Source: Pseudomonas fluorescens
GTDB taxonomy: Bacteria > Pseudomonadota > Gammaproteobacteria > Pseudomonadales > Pseudomonadaceae
DNA length: 64,000 bases
Assembly (NCBI RefSeq): GCF_004683905.1
Contig: NZ_CP038438.1
Span: forward strand, 1,178,001 to 1,242,000
Direction of reading: 5' to 3'
Part shown: positions 26,822 through 36,900 of the stretch, one piece after another
Position numbering within the stretch: position 1 is the first letter of the stretch
Layout: the number at the start of each line of letters is the position of its first letter
Notes under the pieces: model-generated
The model's database searches: none
Told to the model about the DNA's origin: nothing
The model's input: only the letters and a program-made list of their open reading frames with translations
Program-made: the position numbers and the translations under genes

Positions 26822-27859
26822 TCACACCCCGCTCGCCACGGTGTCGTGCAGCGGGATCATCGCTTCCCGCGCCCAGCGTGCGCTCAGGCGCTGGCCGGTC
26901 TGGTGCTGCGCGCTGCTGTCGATCCACTGATTGTTGGCGTGGCTGATGCTCAGGGTCTGGCCGTTTTCCAACGTCAGTTCATAGCGCGTGGCGCTGCCCT
27001 GATACTGGATGTCGTGGAGCAGACCGCTGACTTCGATTTCATGGCTGGCGAGCGGACCTTCGGCGAAACGCACGTGTTCCGGGCGAATCGAAAACGGCTG
27101 CGGATGCCCGCTGAGCTGACGCGCCAGATCGCCACGAATCACGTTCGAAGTACCGACGAATTCGGCGACGAAGGTGGTGGTGGGTTTCATGTACAGATTG
27201 CGCGGGGTGTCGACCTGTTCGATGCGGCCCTTATTGAACACCGCCACGCGGTCGGACATCGACAGTGCTTCGGTCTGGTCGTGAGTGACGAAGATGAAAG
27301 TGATGCCGAGCTGGCGTTGCAGCTTCTTCAGTTCACTCTGCATCTGCTCGCGCAGTTTCAGGTCGAGGGCGCCCAACGGCTCATCAAGCAACAGCACCCG
27401 TGGGCGATTGACCAAGGCGCGGGCGAGGGCGACACGCTGGCGCTGACCGCCGGACAACTGCACCGGTTTGCGTGCGCCGTAGCCACCGAGGGCGACCATG
27501 TCCAACGCCTCTTCGGCGCGCTTGTGGCGTTCGGTTTTGCTCACGCCTTTGACCTTCAAGCCATAGGCGACGTTGTCCAGCACGTTCATGTGCGGGAACA
27601 GTGCGTAATCCTGGAATACCGTGTTTACATCACGTTGATACGGCGGCAGACCGGCCGCTTCGGCGCCGTGAATGCGGATCGAGCCGGCGCTCGGTTGTTC
27701 GAAACCGGCGATCAGGCGCAGGCAGGTGGTCTTGCCCGAGCCGGAAGGGCCGAGCATGGAAAAGAACTCGCCGTCCTGAATGTCGATGGAAACCCGGTCA
27801 ACGGCCTTCACCTCGCCGAACTGCCGGGAAACGTTGGTGAACTGGACTGCAAGCGTCAT
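26822..27859 (-). CDS. Polyamine-type ABC transporter ATPase (PotA/YdcT-like)
   Basis: The 345-aa ATPase has Walker A GPSGSGKTT (37-45), Q-loop QDYALFP, signature LSGGQRQRV (135-143), Walker B VLLLDEPLGALD (155-166) and switch His in FVTHDQTEAL. A C-terminal TOBE domain (about 260-345) marks the PotA/MalK type. The ATG at 27859 replaces a start five codons earlier; it gives MTLAVQFTNVSRQFGEV, the normal N-terminus. Confidence 0.92.
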   Translation of the reverse strand: MTLAVQFTNVSRQFGEVKAVDRVSIDIQDGEFFSMLGPSGSGKTTCLRLIAGFEQPSAGSIRIHGAEAAGLPPYQRDVNTVFQDYALFPHMNVLDNVAYGLKVKGVSKTERHKRAEEALDMVALGGYGARKPVQLSGGQRQRVALARALVNRPRVLLLDEPLGALDLKLREQMQSELKKLQRQLGITFIFVTHDQTEALSMSDRVAVFNKGRIEQVDTPRNLYMKPTTTFVAEFVGTSNVIRGDLARQLSGHPQPFSIRPEHVRFAEGPLASHEIEVSGLLHDIQYQGSATRYELTLENGQTLSISHANNQWIDSSAQHQTGQRLSARWAREAMIPLHDTVASGV

Positions 27860-27956
27860 GGTGCGGTGCTCCAAAAAGGCGTGGGCCGTCGCAGCGGTCC
27901 TCGCCTGGACTTCTGAAAAAACTGAAACATCTAACGGTGAATGCGATCCGCTTTTA

Positions 27957-28092
27957 GCTCCCTCTCCCTCCGGGAGAGGGCGGGGGGTGAGGGTGGCCTC
28001 ATTGGCCGTCGCCCTTCAATCAAGAGCAAAGTCAAAAGCCACCCCCTCACCCCAGCCCTCTCCCCCAGGGGGGAGAGGGGGAAAGGGAGTTA
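27957..28092. repeat. CCCTCTCCC-type inverted repeat within the importer operon
   Basis: CCCTCTCCCTCCGGGAGAGG and, 60-70 bases later, CCCTCACCCCAGCCCTCTCC followed by GGGGGGAGAGGG. It separates the binding-protein gene from the ATPase gene. A stable hairpin here could lower downstream expression relative to the binding protein. The same family is duplicated at 48968-49323. Confidence 0.8.
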
Positions 28093-28111
28093 GACCAAGT
28101 TGCTCTCGGGC

Positions 28112-29263
28112 TTACCTGCCGCCCATGATCGCAATGTAATCCTGAGTCCAGCGGCTATAAGGCACAAACTTGCCGCCCTCGGCCTGCGGGGTTTTCCAGA
28201 AGGCGATCTTGTCGAACTGGTCGAAGCCATTGGTCTTGCAACCCTCGGCGCCGAGCAGTTCGCTCTCCTTGCACGCCGCGGGCACGGCTGGCAGCGAACC
28301 GAACCACGCCGCCACGTCACCCTGGACTTTCGGCTGCAGTGACCAGTCCATCCACTTGTAGGCGCAGTTCGGGTGCTTGGCCTCGGCGTGCAGCATGGTG
28401 GTGTCGGCCCAACCGGTGGCGCCTTCTTTCGGAATGGTCGAAGCGATCGGCTGTTTCTCGTTGATCAGGCCGTTGACCTGATACGGCCACGCGCTCGACG
28501 CCACCACGCCTTCGTTCTTGAAGTCGCTCATCTGTACCGTGGTGTCGTGCCAGTAACGGTGAATCAATGGCTGCTGCGCGCGCAGCAGATCGAGCACGGC
28601 CTTGTACTGCGCTTCGGTGAGTTGATACGGATCCTTGATCCCCAGCTCAGGTTTGGCGGTCTTCAGGTACAGCGCCGCATCGGCGATGTAGATCGGGCCG
28701 TCATAAGCCTGCACGCGGCCCTTGTTCGGTTTGCCGTCGGGGAAATTCTGCGCGTCGAACAGTACGTTCCAGCTGGTCGGCGGCGTCTTGAACACGTTGG
28801 TGTTGTACATCAGCACGTTCGGACCCCACTGATACGGGGTGCCGTAGGTCTGGTTGTTGACCACGTACCACGGCGCATCTTTCAGACGTGGGTCGAGGGT
28901 TTTCCAGTTCGGGATCAACGCGGTGTTGATCGGTTGCACGCGCTTGCCGACGATCAGGCGCAACGAGGCATCGCCCGAAGCGGTGACCAGATCGTAACCA
29001 CCCTTGGCCATCAGGCTGACCATCTCGTCGGAGGTCGCGGCGGTCTTGACGTTGACCTTGCAGCCGGTTTCCTTCTCGAAACCGCTCACCCAGTCGTAAG
29101 CCTTGTCGCTCTCGCCACGTTCGATGTAGCCCGGCCAGGCCACGATATCCAGCTGACCCTCGCCGGCGCCGACCGCCTTCAGCGGCTCGGCAGCTTGCAG
29201 GCTGGCGCTGGCCAGCAAGGCTGTGGTGATTGCACTGAGCAGTGCGGTCTTGTGCACGAACAT
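28112..29263 (-). CDS. Polyamine-type ABC substrate-binding protein (YdcS/PotD-like)
   Basis: The 383-aa periplasmic protein has a signal peptide (LLSAITTALLASASLQAAEP, cleavage after about 24). The mature domain includes QLDIVAWPGYIERGESDKAY, YDLVTASGDASLRLIVGKRV and YGTPYQWGPNVLMYNTNVF, as in YdcS and PotD/PotF. It delivers a polyamine, probably putrescine or spermidine, to the permease pair. It is the first gene of the importer, with GAGGG upstream of the ATG. Confidence 0.9.
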   Translation of the reverse strand: MFVHKTALLSAITTALLASASLQAAEPLKAVGAGEGQLDIVAWPGYIERGESDKAYDWVSGFEKETGCKVNVKTAATSDEMVSLMAKGGYDLVTASGDASLRLIVGKRVQPINTALIPNWKTLDPRLKDAPWYVVNNQTYGTPYQWGPNVLMYNTNVFKTPPTSWNVLFDAQNFPDGKPNKGRVQAYDGPIYIADAALYLKTAKPELGIKDPYQLTEAQYKAVLDLLRAQQPLIHRYWHDTTVQMSDFKNEGVVASSAWPYQVNGLINEKQPIASTIPKEGATGWADTTMLHAEAKHPNCAYKWMDWSLQPKVQGDVAAWFGSLPAVPAACKESELLGAEGCKTNGFDQFDKIAFWKTPQAEGGKFVPYSRWTQDYIAIMGGR

Positions 29264-29346
29264 GGTTGAACCCTCTTCTTTAAATTATGGTCGGGGCAGT
29301 TGTGAACGCGGTGCAGCATGCCGTTGGCGGCTTGTTATTAGCGTAG

Positions 29347-30834
29347 TCAGAGATGCTGGCCGTGGCGGGCCATGATGTGCCGCACCACGCTGTAGTCCTG
29401 CAGCGAATCACTGGATAAGTCTTTGCCGTATCCGGAGCGTTTCAGCCCGCCGTGGGGCATTTCGCTGACCAGCATGAAGTGGCTGTTGATCCAGGTGCAG
29501 CCGTACTGCAAACGGGCGGCGACCTGCATTGCCTTGTCCAGATTCTGCGTCCACACCGACGAGGCGAGGCCGTATTCGGAGTCGTTGGCCCAGTCCACGG
29601 CTTGCGCGAGTTCGTCGAAGCGGGTCACGGTGACCACCGGGCCGAACACTTCGCGCTGGACGATTTCATCAGTCTGTTTGCAACCGGCCAGCAACGTCGG
29701 CTGGTAGAAGAACCCGGCGCCGGAATGCACCGCCGCGCCGGTCACCCGCTCGATGTGCGGCTGGCCGAGGGCGCGCTCGACGAAACTGGCCACGCGGTCG
29801 CGCTGGCGGGTGCTGATCAGCGGGCCGATCTCGTTGTCGGCATCGCGCTTGCCGGCGAAGCGCAGGCTGCTGACCGCTGCGCCGAGTTCGGCGACCAGTT
29901 TGTCGTGAATGCCTGTTTGCGCGTAGATCCGGCACGCGGCGGTGCAGTCCTGCCCGGCGTTGTAGTAACCGTAGGTGCGCACGCCGTCGACCACCGCTTG
30001 AATATCCGCGTCGTTGCAGACGATCACCGGGGCCTTGCCGCCGAGTTCCAGGTGTGTGCGTTTGAGGGTTTTCGCTGCAGCCTGGAGAATCTTCTGCCCG
30101 GTGACGATATCGCCGGTCAGCGAGACCATGCGCACCTTGGCGTGCCCGACCAGATGGCTACCGACGCCTTCACCGCCGCCGCAGATGATGTTGATCACCC
30201 CGCGCGGCAGGATCTCGGCGAGTGCTGGCGCCAGTGCGAGGATCGACAGCGGTGTGTGTTCGGATGGCTTGAACACCAGCGTATTGCCGGCGGCGAGGGC
30301 CGGGGCGATTTTCCACGCGGCCATCATGATCGGGTAGTTCCACGGCGCAATCGACGCCACCACGCCAATCGGATCGCGACGCACCATGCTGGTGTAACCC
30401 GGCAGGTACTCGCCACTGAGCTGACCGGTCTGGCAGCGCACGGCACCAGCGAAGAAGCGGAACACGTCGACGGTGGCGGTCAGATCGTCCTGCCGCGCCA
30501 GGTGCAGCGGCTTGCCGCAGTTCAGCGCTTCGAGGCGAGCGAGGTAATCGGCGTGTTTTTCAACGGCGTTGGCGATGTCCAGCAGCAGGTTGGAACGTTG
30601 TTGCGGCGTGGTGCGCGACCATTCGCCAAAAGCGCGATGGGCGGCGAGGATCGCGGTTTCGACCTGCTCGGTGCTGGCCTCGGCGATGTGGGTGAGGATT
30701 TCACCGCTGGCCGGGTTGAGGATCGGTTCGATAAAACCCTGCCCGGCGACCAGTTCGCCGTCGATCAACAACGCGGTACACATCGGGGTCTGCACGCCAG
30801 CCATTTTCCGCGATCTCTTTTCTTGTGTGGTCAT
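29347..30834 (-). CDS. Aldehyde dehydrogenase, gamma-aminobutyraldehyde type, copy 2
   Basis: The 495-aa paralogue of 23489-24913 shares [35 protein letters not shown] and [20 protein letters not shown]. The N-terminus is about 20 residues longer. A GGGAG five bases upstream supports the ATG at 30834. It heads the polyamine cluster, directly upstream of the binding-protein gene. Two such enzymes could act on different omega-aminoaldehydes (for example from putrescine and spermidine). Confidence 0.9.
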   Translation of the reverse strand: MTTQEKRSRKMAGVQTPMCTALLIDGELVAGQGFIEPILNPASGEILTHIAEASTEQVETAILAAHRAFGEWSRTTPQQRSNLLLDIANAVEKHADYLARLEALNCGKPLHLARQDDLTATVDVFRFFAGAVRCQTGQLSGEYLPGYTSMVRRDPIGVVASIAPWNYPIMMAAWKIAPALAAGNTLVFKPSEHTPLSILALAPALAEILPRGVINIICGGGEGVGSHLVGHAKVRMVSLTGDIVTGQKILQAAAKTLKRTHLELGGKAPVIVCNDADIQAVVDGVRTYGYYNAGQDCTAACRIYAQTGIHDKLVAELGAAVSSLRFAGKRDADNEIGPLISTRQRDRVASFVERALGQPHIERVTGAAVHSGAGFFYQPTLLAGCKQTDEIVQREVFGPVVTVTRFDELAQAVDWANDSEYGLASSVWTQNLDKAMQVAARLQYGCTWINSHFMLVSEMPHGGLKRSGYGKDLSSDSLQDYSVVRHIMARHGQHL

Positions 30835-30934
30835 TGTGGCTCCCGTGCCCGGGAGCCGACCGTCTTATAGATGCAGCAAGACTAGTGCGCGGCTCCGAGG
30901 TCGACAAATTCTAAATACTGAAGGTGGCATTCGA

Positions 30935-31849
30935 TTAAATAGATGGCTTGCGTCCGCCGTGCGGTTGTTCGCGGGCCACGGTCAAAAACGGGTCGACCAG
31001 AGCGGGACGTGCAGTACCGCGGCGCCAGGCCAGTCCGACGTCGAGGGTCTGGTTGAGGTCGGCGATCGGCCGCGCTTCAATGATGTCGCCTTCAAGTGAC
31101 CATGGGCGGTAAGTCATGTCCGGCTGGATCGACACACCCAAACCCGCCGCCACCAGACTTCGCACGGCTTCGGTAGAGGCGGTGCGCAGAGTAATCTTCG
31201 GTTGCAGCCCGGCGCCGCGCCAAAGTCTTTGGGCGTTGCGATCCATTTCATCAACATTCAGTTGAATCAGCGGTTCGCGAGCGACGTCGGCGAGGTTGAT
31301 GCTGTCGTGTTCCAGCAGCGGATGTTGGGCCGGCAGCCACAGACGGTGCGGCGAGTGGGTCAGCACTTCGGTCTGCAGGGCGTGGCGGTCTTCGAGGTTG
31401 GAGAGGATCAGCACGCCAACATCGATTTCGCCGCTGACCAGCAAATGCTCGATGTACGGCCGCTCGTCCTCCATCACCCGGATCTCGACGTTGGGATAGG
31501 CACGCTGGAACCGGGTGAGCAGATCGGCGAGGTAATAACCGGCGACCAGGCTGGTCACGCCGACAATCAACTGACCGGCGACCTGATCGGTGCTCTGTTG
31601 CAGGCTGCGCTTGGCGTTGTCCACCGTGGCCAGAATCAGGTGCGCCTGCCGCAGGAACTGGTGGCCCTGGTGAGTCAGGGTCATGCCCTTGGCGTGGCGG
31701 CTGAACAGGCTGACGCCGATTTCCTCTTCCAGCTGCTGAATGGCCAGGGTCAGGGTCGATTGGGAAATAAACGCGGTTTGCGCAGCGGCGGAAATCGAGC
31801 CGGTCTCGGCCACCGCGATGAAGTGACGGATCTGACGCAGGGTCATCAT
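30935..31849 (-). CDS. LysR-family transcriptional regulator
   Basis: The 304-aa regulator has a winged helix-turn-helix at 1-60 (MTLRQIRHFIAVAETGSISA, QSTLTLAIQQLEEEIGVSLF) and a C-terminal substrate-binding domain (QLIVGVTSLVAGYYLADLLT, GVSIQPDMTY). ATG codons at 31849 and 31846 are both possible; neither has a good ribosome-binding site. It lies upstream of and in the same direction as the polyamine/aldehyde dehydrogenase genes, 100 bases apart, so it is a candidate local regulator. Confidence 0.87.
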   Translation of the reverse strand: MMTLRQIRHFIAVAETGSISAAAQTAFISQSTLTLAIQQLEEEIGVSLFSRHAKGMTLTHQGHQFLRQAHLILATVDNAKRSLQQSTDQVAGQLIVGVTSLVAGYYLADLLTRFQRAYPNVEIRVMEDERPYIEHLLVSGEIDVGVLILSNLEDRHALQTEVLTHSPHRLWLPAQHPLLEHDSINLADVAREPLIQLNVDEMDRNAQRLWRGAGLQPKITLRTASTEAVRSLVAAGLGVSIQPDMTYRPWSLEGDIIEARPIADLNQTLDVGLAWRRGTARPALVDPFLTVAREQPHGGRKPSI

Positions 31850-32026
31850 GAGGAGGGTACCCGGTGGGCGGTTTTTATCGATTGGCTGGAGTGTATATCT
31901 ATTTTCGCGAAGGGCTGCTGCAGGCGGAGCAACATCTGGAAGCACACTCGCAAGCAGGGGCGGGGCACTTTCGAACTAGGCTGAGGGCCTGATAGATCCG
32001 GATAACCCCTGTTTTGGAGGCGGAAC

Positions 32027-32743
32027 ATGAACACCCGTGGATTGCTCGATCAACTACTCAAGTCTGGCCAGGATCTTTTGCAGAACAAGGCCGGTGGCGC
32101 GCAGAACAAACCCGCGGCTGGCGGGCTGGGCGGTTTGCTGGGTGGATCTTCAGGCTCCGGTGCGCTGGGCGGCCTGCTCTCGGGGGCAGGCGGTGGTGCT
32201 CTGGCGGCCGGGGCCATGGGCCTGCTGCTCGGCAGCAAAAAGGCGCGCAAGGTCGGCGGCAAAGTTGCGGTCTACGGTGGCCTCGCTGCCCTTGGTGTGC
32301 TGGCCTATAAGGCTTACGGCAACTGGAACGCCCAGAAAGGCACCGCCCCACAAACCGAACCGCAAACCCTGGATCGTCTGCCACCGGCGCAAGCCGAGCA
32401 GCACAGCCAGGCGATTCTCAAAGCACTGGTCGCCGCCGCCAAGGCTGACGGTCACATCGATGACCGCGAACGCCAGTTGATCGAGGGCGAATTCACCCGA
32501 CTCGACAACGATCAGGAACTGCAACACTGGCTGCACGCCGAACTTAACAAACCCCTCGACCCCACCGACGTCGCCCGTGCTGCGAGTACGCCAGAAATGG
32601 CGGCGGAGATGTACATCGCCAGTGTGATGCTGGTGGACGAGGAGAGCTTTATGGAGAAGAGCTACCTGGATGAACTGGCGAAGCAGTTGAAGCTGGAGCC
32701 GGGGTTGAAGGTGGAGCTGGAGAAGCAGGTGCGACAGTTGTGA
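32027..32743 (+). CDS. YebE/DUF533 family protein with TerB-like domain
   Basis: The 238-aa product has a Gly/Ala-rich N-terminal region (about 28-90) with a hydrophobic stretch LSGAGGGALAAGAMGLLLGS and AVYGGLAALGVLAYKAY. A C-terminal TerB-like helical domain (about 120-238; AILKALVAAAKADGHIDDRE) follows. YebE in enterobacteria is an inner-membrane protein of the envelope-stress regulon. A link to tellurite is only by domain name. A GGAGG motif precedes the ATG. Confidence 0.82.
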   Translation: MNTRGLLDQLLKSGQDLLQNKAGGAQNKPAAGGLGGLLGGSSGSGALGGLLSGAGGGALAAGAMGLLLGSKKARKVGGKVAVYGGLAALGVLAYKAYGNWNAQKGTAPQTEPQTLDRLPPAQAEQHSQAILKALVAAAKADGHIDDRERQLIEGEFTRLDNDQELQHWLHAELNKPLDPTDVARAASTPEMAAEMYIASVMLVDEESFMEKSYLDELAKQLKLEPGLKVELEKQVRQL

Positions 32744-32752
32744 ATTGATACC

Positions 32753-33979
32753 TCATCCAGGCCGATGAACATCATCAAAATCATCGGCCTTCGGAGTAGC
32801 AACGATACCTTTCGCTTCTTGAGCGCGGTAATACGCCTCAATCGTCAACAATGGATCGATACGCGCTTTGACAATGCAAGCTTCCTTTTGCCATGGATAC
32901 TCATGTAACTGCTGGGACAGAGTCTTCAGACCACCTGTGATCCATCCCTTTTCCGACTGATCCCTCCATCGTCTTGGGTTGCGGCCTGTTTTCACATCGT
33001 AGGCTGCAGTTACGGGATCAAGATGGCGGCTTTGCTCAAGCACAGGCAAGTCGGGCAATGGCTGCGTTACATCCATGTAGCGCTGCAGGCAGTCCCAGAA
33101 AGCGAGTGCGTTGGCCTGATCCAGCCCGAGCGAGTGAACCTTGGTGGCCAAGCAAATTTTATTATCCGTATAGCGGTGATTTAACCACAGCGCATAGTCA
33201 TGGGAGCCGAAGCCATTAGGAAGCAGCTGAAGCACTGGGTCGAACTCTTCAAACGGGGCAACGAATAACTTTCGGAAACGCCTTTTGAACCTGAGCATGC
33301 CGTCAGTTCGATTGAATTCGCTGCCATCGTGTGTGCTGATTTTGCTATGAATCCACAGCAGTGCGTCGGTACCAAGGGACGCTACGAAATACAGAAAGGC
33401 GCCCGCCCATAGGGCGATACACATAGAGTTTGCACTGAATAATGAGTCTTTTATCCAATAGGTAGCAATTGCACTGGCTACAAATCCCAATATTTGCATG
33501 TGGTGAAGAAATTTATTTCCCGTCATGAATAACACGAGAGAGGAGAGCATCAAAATGGCAGTTGAAATACCAATGATCGCTCCTCCTGCGGTGCCAGGGT
33601 TGCCATATCCTAACTCTGTGCCTATAGAACCAAAGACCCCCAAAACCCAAGGCGCCCAGATGAACGAATAGCTGATGAGCTTAAGTACGAAGAAAAAATG
33701 GGTGGCTTTGCTGGAGTTCTGAAACTTCCAGCGTTCATGACTGCAATAGGATTCTATGACGTTATCGATTTTTTTATCCGAGTCAGAGAGTCTGATCGCT
33801 TCAAGTTGAGAGCTGACTTCCACCTCCGGTTCTAAATTGGCGTAATTGCCAAATGCGAGATGAGTGTTAAACATTCCGGTCCGGTTTGCATCTTCCGGCC
33901 AGCGGGGTGGTGGCAAAGGTTTTTTGCTATCGCTTCGATATGCTCCAATCGTATAAGTCGTATCTCTTTCTGTAATCAT
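32753..33979 (-). CDS. Four-TM membrane protein, probable T6SS immunity protein
   Basis: The 408-aa product has a soluble N-terminus (1-90), four transmembrane helices (about 92-120, 130-152, 160-178, 186-210) and a soluble C-terminal half. It has no family I recognise. Its ATG overlaps the effector stop in ATGA, and it is AT-richer than the backbone. Effectors of the VasX type are paired with membrane immunity proteins such as TsiV2, so immunity is the best guess. An accessory chaperone or second effector remains possible. Confidence 0.6.
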   Translation of the reverse strand: MITERDTTYTIGAYRSDSKKPLPPPRWPEDANRTGMFNTHLAFGNYANLEPEVEVSSQLEAIRLSDSDKKIDNVIESYCSHERWKFQNSSKATHFFFVLKLISYSFIWAPWVLGVFGSIGTELGYGNPGTAGGAIIGISTAILMLSSLVLFMTGNKFLHHMQILGFVASAIATYWIKDSLFSANSMCIALWAGAFLYFVASLGTDALLWIHSKISTHDGSEFNRTDGMLRFKRRFRKLFVAPFEEFDPVLQLLPNGFGSHDYALWLNHRYTDNKICLATKVHSLGLDQANALAFWDCLQRYMDVTQPLPDLPVLEQSRHLDPVTAAYDVKTGRNPRRWRDQSEKGWITGGLKTLSQQLHEYPWQKEACIVKARIDPLLTIEAYYRAQEAKGIVATPKADDFDDVHRPG

Positions 33980-36900
33980 ACTTTAGACTCGATTATCTCA
34001 ATCTGCCAATAAGCTGGTGCGTCCTCGGCTGGAATTTTATCCGAAGGTGTTTGGCGATCTTTAGAAGTAAATGCTTTCCATTTTTTTGGGCTAGGTTGAG
34101 GCAGCACTAAAATATCTTCTGTTTCGTTAACGCTGAGTTCAAATTGCGCGCTGATTTTAAGCCCCTCCGTCATGTCGAAGCTATAGCGTTGCAGTGGATT
34201 AAGGTGCACGACGGGAAGGCTAGGTGACAGAATGTACAGTACACTGGTCGCATCGAGTGGTAAGGCAGAGATCTTTGGATTCGTCGCCGGTACACGGTGA
34301 TACCGTTTGACCGCTAATAATCCAGACTTCTCTAATTTGCTTTGGAATTCTTGTACGATCAATCGGAACTTTTTATCATTTTCAAACATTGCGAGTAGAG
34401 GCGAGCTCAAAACTACAGCCCAGTCATTGTCATTCAGCAGTTGCTTTTCAGGAAGCACGCATTCCAGTGCCGAGTCAGGCTTTTTTGACCGATTGTTATC
34501 TGCGTTTTGTAATGCGATTCGATGAGCCGCTGGCGCCTTTTTGCGCCATTGCGATAAGCGCTCAACAAATATCTGGGGTCTCCCGATGATGCCCAGAAGT
34601 TGCTGATAAGCTATTTTCTGGTCTTTTAAATGGGTAAAAATATCACTCTTGCCAATGAGGCTGTCCAACATTCCTGCCTCGGCAAATTGAATCCCAAAAG
34701 GGCCTTTTTTTACGATTATTTCAGTATCGCTGTCAGTGAATATATTCGCAGCAATTGTGCCGCCGACAGTCATTAACACGCCAGCGAGCAAGATGTATGG
34801 ATTTACAACCAGACCTAATCCATAAGCGCCCCACAAGCCGCTGCCAACTGCAACAACTCCATACGCTGCGGCGGCATCAGTATCGCCCTGACTGAAGGAT
34901 CGGTAACTGTCCCATCCGCCCAGTACCGCACCTCCAAGGGTTGCGATACCGCCTACCGAACGAAGTAATGGTAGTTTTGAACTGCCCGTCTGGTTTTTTA
35001 GATTCTTTGCCCAGTTTGTGGAGATTTTCGCTATGTCAAATCGCGGCTTGGTTAACTTTTGCTCCATCGTTGAACCGAGTAGTAGCTTGCTGTGGCTTCC
35101 CAGTGCTGCAGATAAATCCAGTGTTGCGCTGGCTATCCCTGCGCTTCCTCGAAGGGTCTCATCACTACTGTTGAGGTCTTTATAGGCTTTTATCTGTGCC
35201 CAAATATTATATGTTGCAAACGCAACCATGAGTGTTGGTATTGTTTTGTTTTTCTCTAAAGCTTGCGTAGCTGAACTCATTTGTACGCGAAAGGCGCTGT
35301 AACTTGCCAGGTCCGGGTGGTCCTTGGGTATTGCAATTACGGTTAAGTTACGCAGGCTTGGTCGTGAGGAGCCGCCGGTTCGTGGACTTGTGCTACCTAA
35401 AATTCCACCTGATTGATTATGCAGCGTCGCATAGCGATAACTTTTTCTGGTTAGTGCTTGACGTTCGACTTCAGTGATTCCACCGCGCAAACCAGCGCCT
35501 TGTACACCAATAACAACATAATCCTGTGCGAGCGCTTGGCCTTGTTGCATCAGTTTTATAGTTGCTACTTTTGGCAGTAGCACTGAGAGTGTCGAAAATG
35601 CGGGCGTGAATATACGATCAAGCTGAATTTTTGAGGCGTCTTGAGATATTCTGCCAATTTGTGCGACTACACTTGCGCCAAAGTTATCGAATAAGTCAGC
35701 GAGAAAATAAACGAAACCCTTCCCCGCACTTGGCTGATCCACTGCTCCGGTCAACGTGGATGTCAGGATCAAAGTACTCAGCCCGGTCAATGCTGGGTCG
35801 GGCGCTTGGGCTGTTTTTCGAAGTTTGATAATTCGTTTTATCGTCTCTGGAAGCTGTTCCTGGTTTTTTGCTAATAACAGTGAGCCAAGCGGGTGCTCAC
35901 CTTTCAATATGGCCTCGCAAATGCGATTTGCGGACGTAGTAATCTCTTTGTATCCTTCACCGGTATACATTGCATCGCAACGATCAGGTAACTGATTGAG
36001 CGCCTCAAGTATTTCGGTCATTAAACTGTAAGGCTCTAAGAGGCCCTCATCATTTCTATAGCACCAGTCAAGAAGGACTGTATGCACTTTTCTGTCAGTT
36101 ATTTCAATAAGGCGAGCCAGTCTTGCGGCCAATTGCTCTCGACATTTTTTTCGCTCCTCTTCAAATACGACACTCTGCAATTTGGGCAAATCGACCTTGT
36201 CTTTTAAGTCGGCCAATGGCCCTTCGAGCGTGCTGTACAAAACCTGAGCATATTGTCCATGTTGCTGATGGGGAACAAGAGCATTCAGAGTCTGCAGATA
36301 ATCAACACATTCGCGAATTTGCGTCGTCGCGTGGCGCACTTCGTATAGCGGATCGTCGAGAATCATCCCAATCAGATGCGGGTAACCACGCAGTCCGTTT
36401 TGGGTCAGCAAATCCTCTCCAGCCTCCAGGGTCGGTAGAGCCGGCGGTGGCGCGTGTTTTATTTTTTGAGCGAGCTCTTCTTTGCGCTTTTGCAGCTTCA
36501 CGATTAGCGCATCGGGTTTGAAGGCTGCGAAGTCCGGCGTGAACTGTGCAGGATCTTCCATAGCCGCTTCAATGCTGAAGTCGCGTGAACGCAGACCTTT
36601 GGTCAGTTTTGCGATCGGTGTCGCGGGGTGAATTGATGTGGGTTTCCAGATCGTCGTCTCACCCGCTGTTGCTGCCCAGGCGGAGGCCATATTTTGGCTG
36701 CGGGCCCTTATTCGGCTCGGGTCTTCTTCCAGCCAGGTGATGTATTCCCACGTCCAGGAAACTTCACTAAAAGCCATGCTGAATTGTCGACCCAAAAAGC
36801 GGCCGTCGAGCATCATCGGTACCAGGATCAACTGCTGATTGACGCCTACTGGCTCACGTTTATCGGCGTTGCCTTTTTGATCCGCCACTTTTCGCCAGTG

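Noticed and set aside
32027..32743. Calling the protein a tellurite resistance determinant
   Set aside because: The TerB-like domain is shared by many proteins; the N-terminus and layout match YebE/DUF533, which has no shown role in tellurite resistance.
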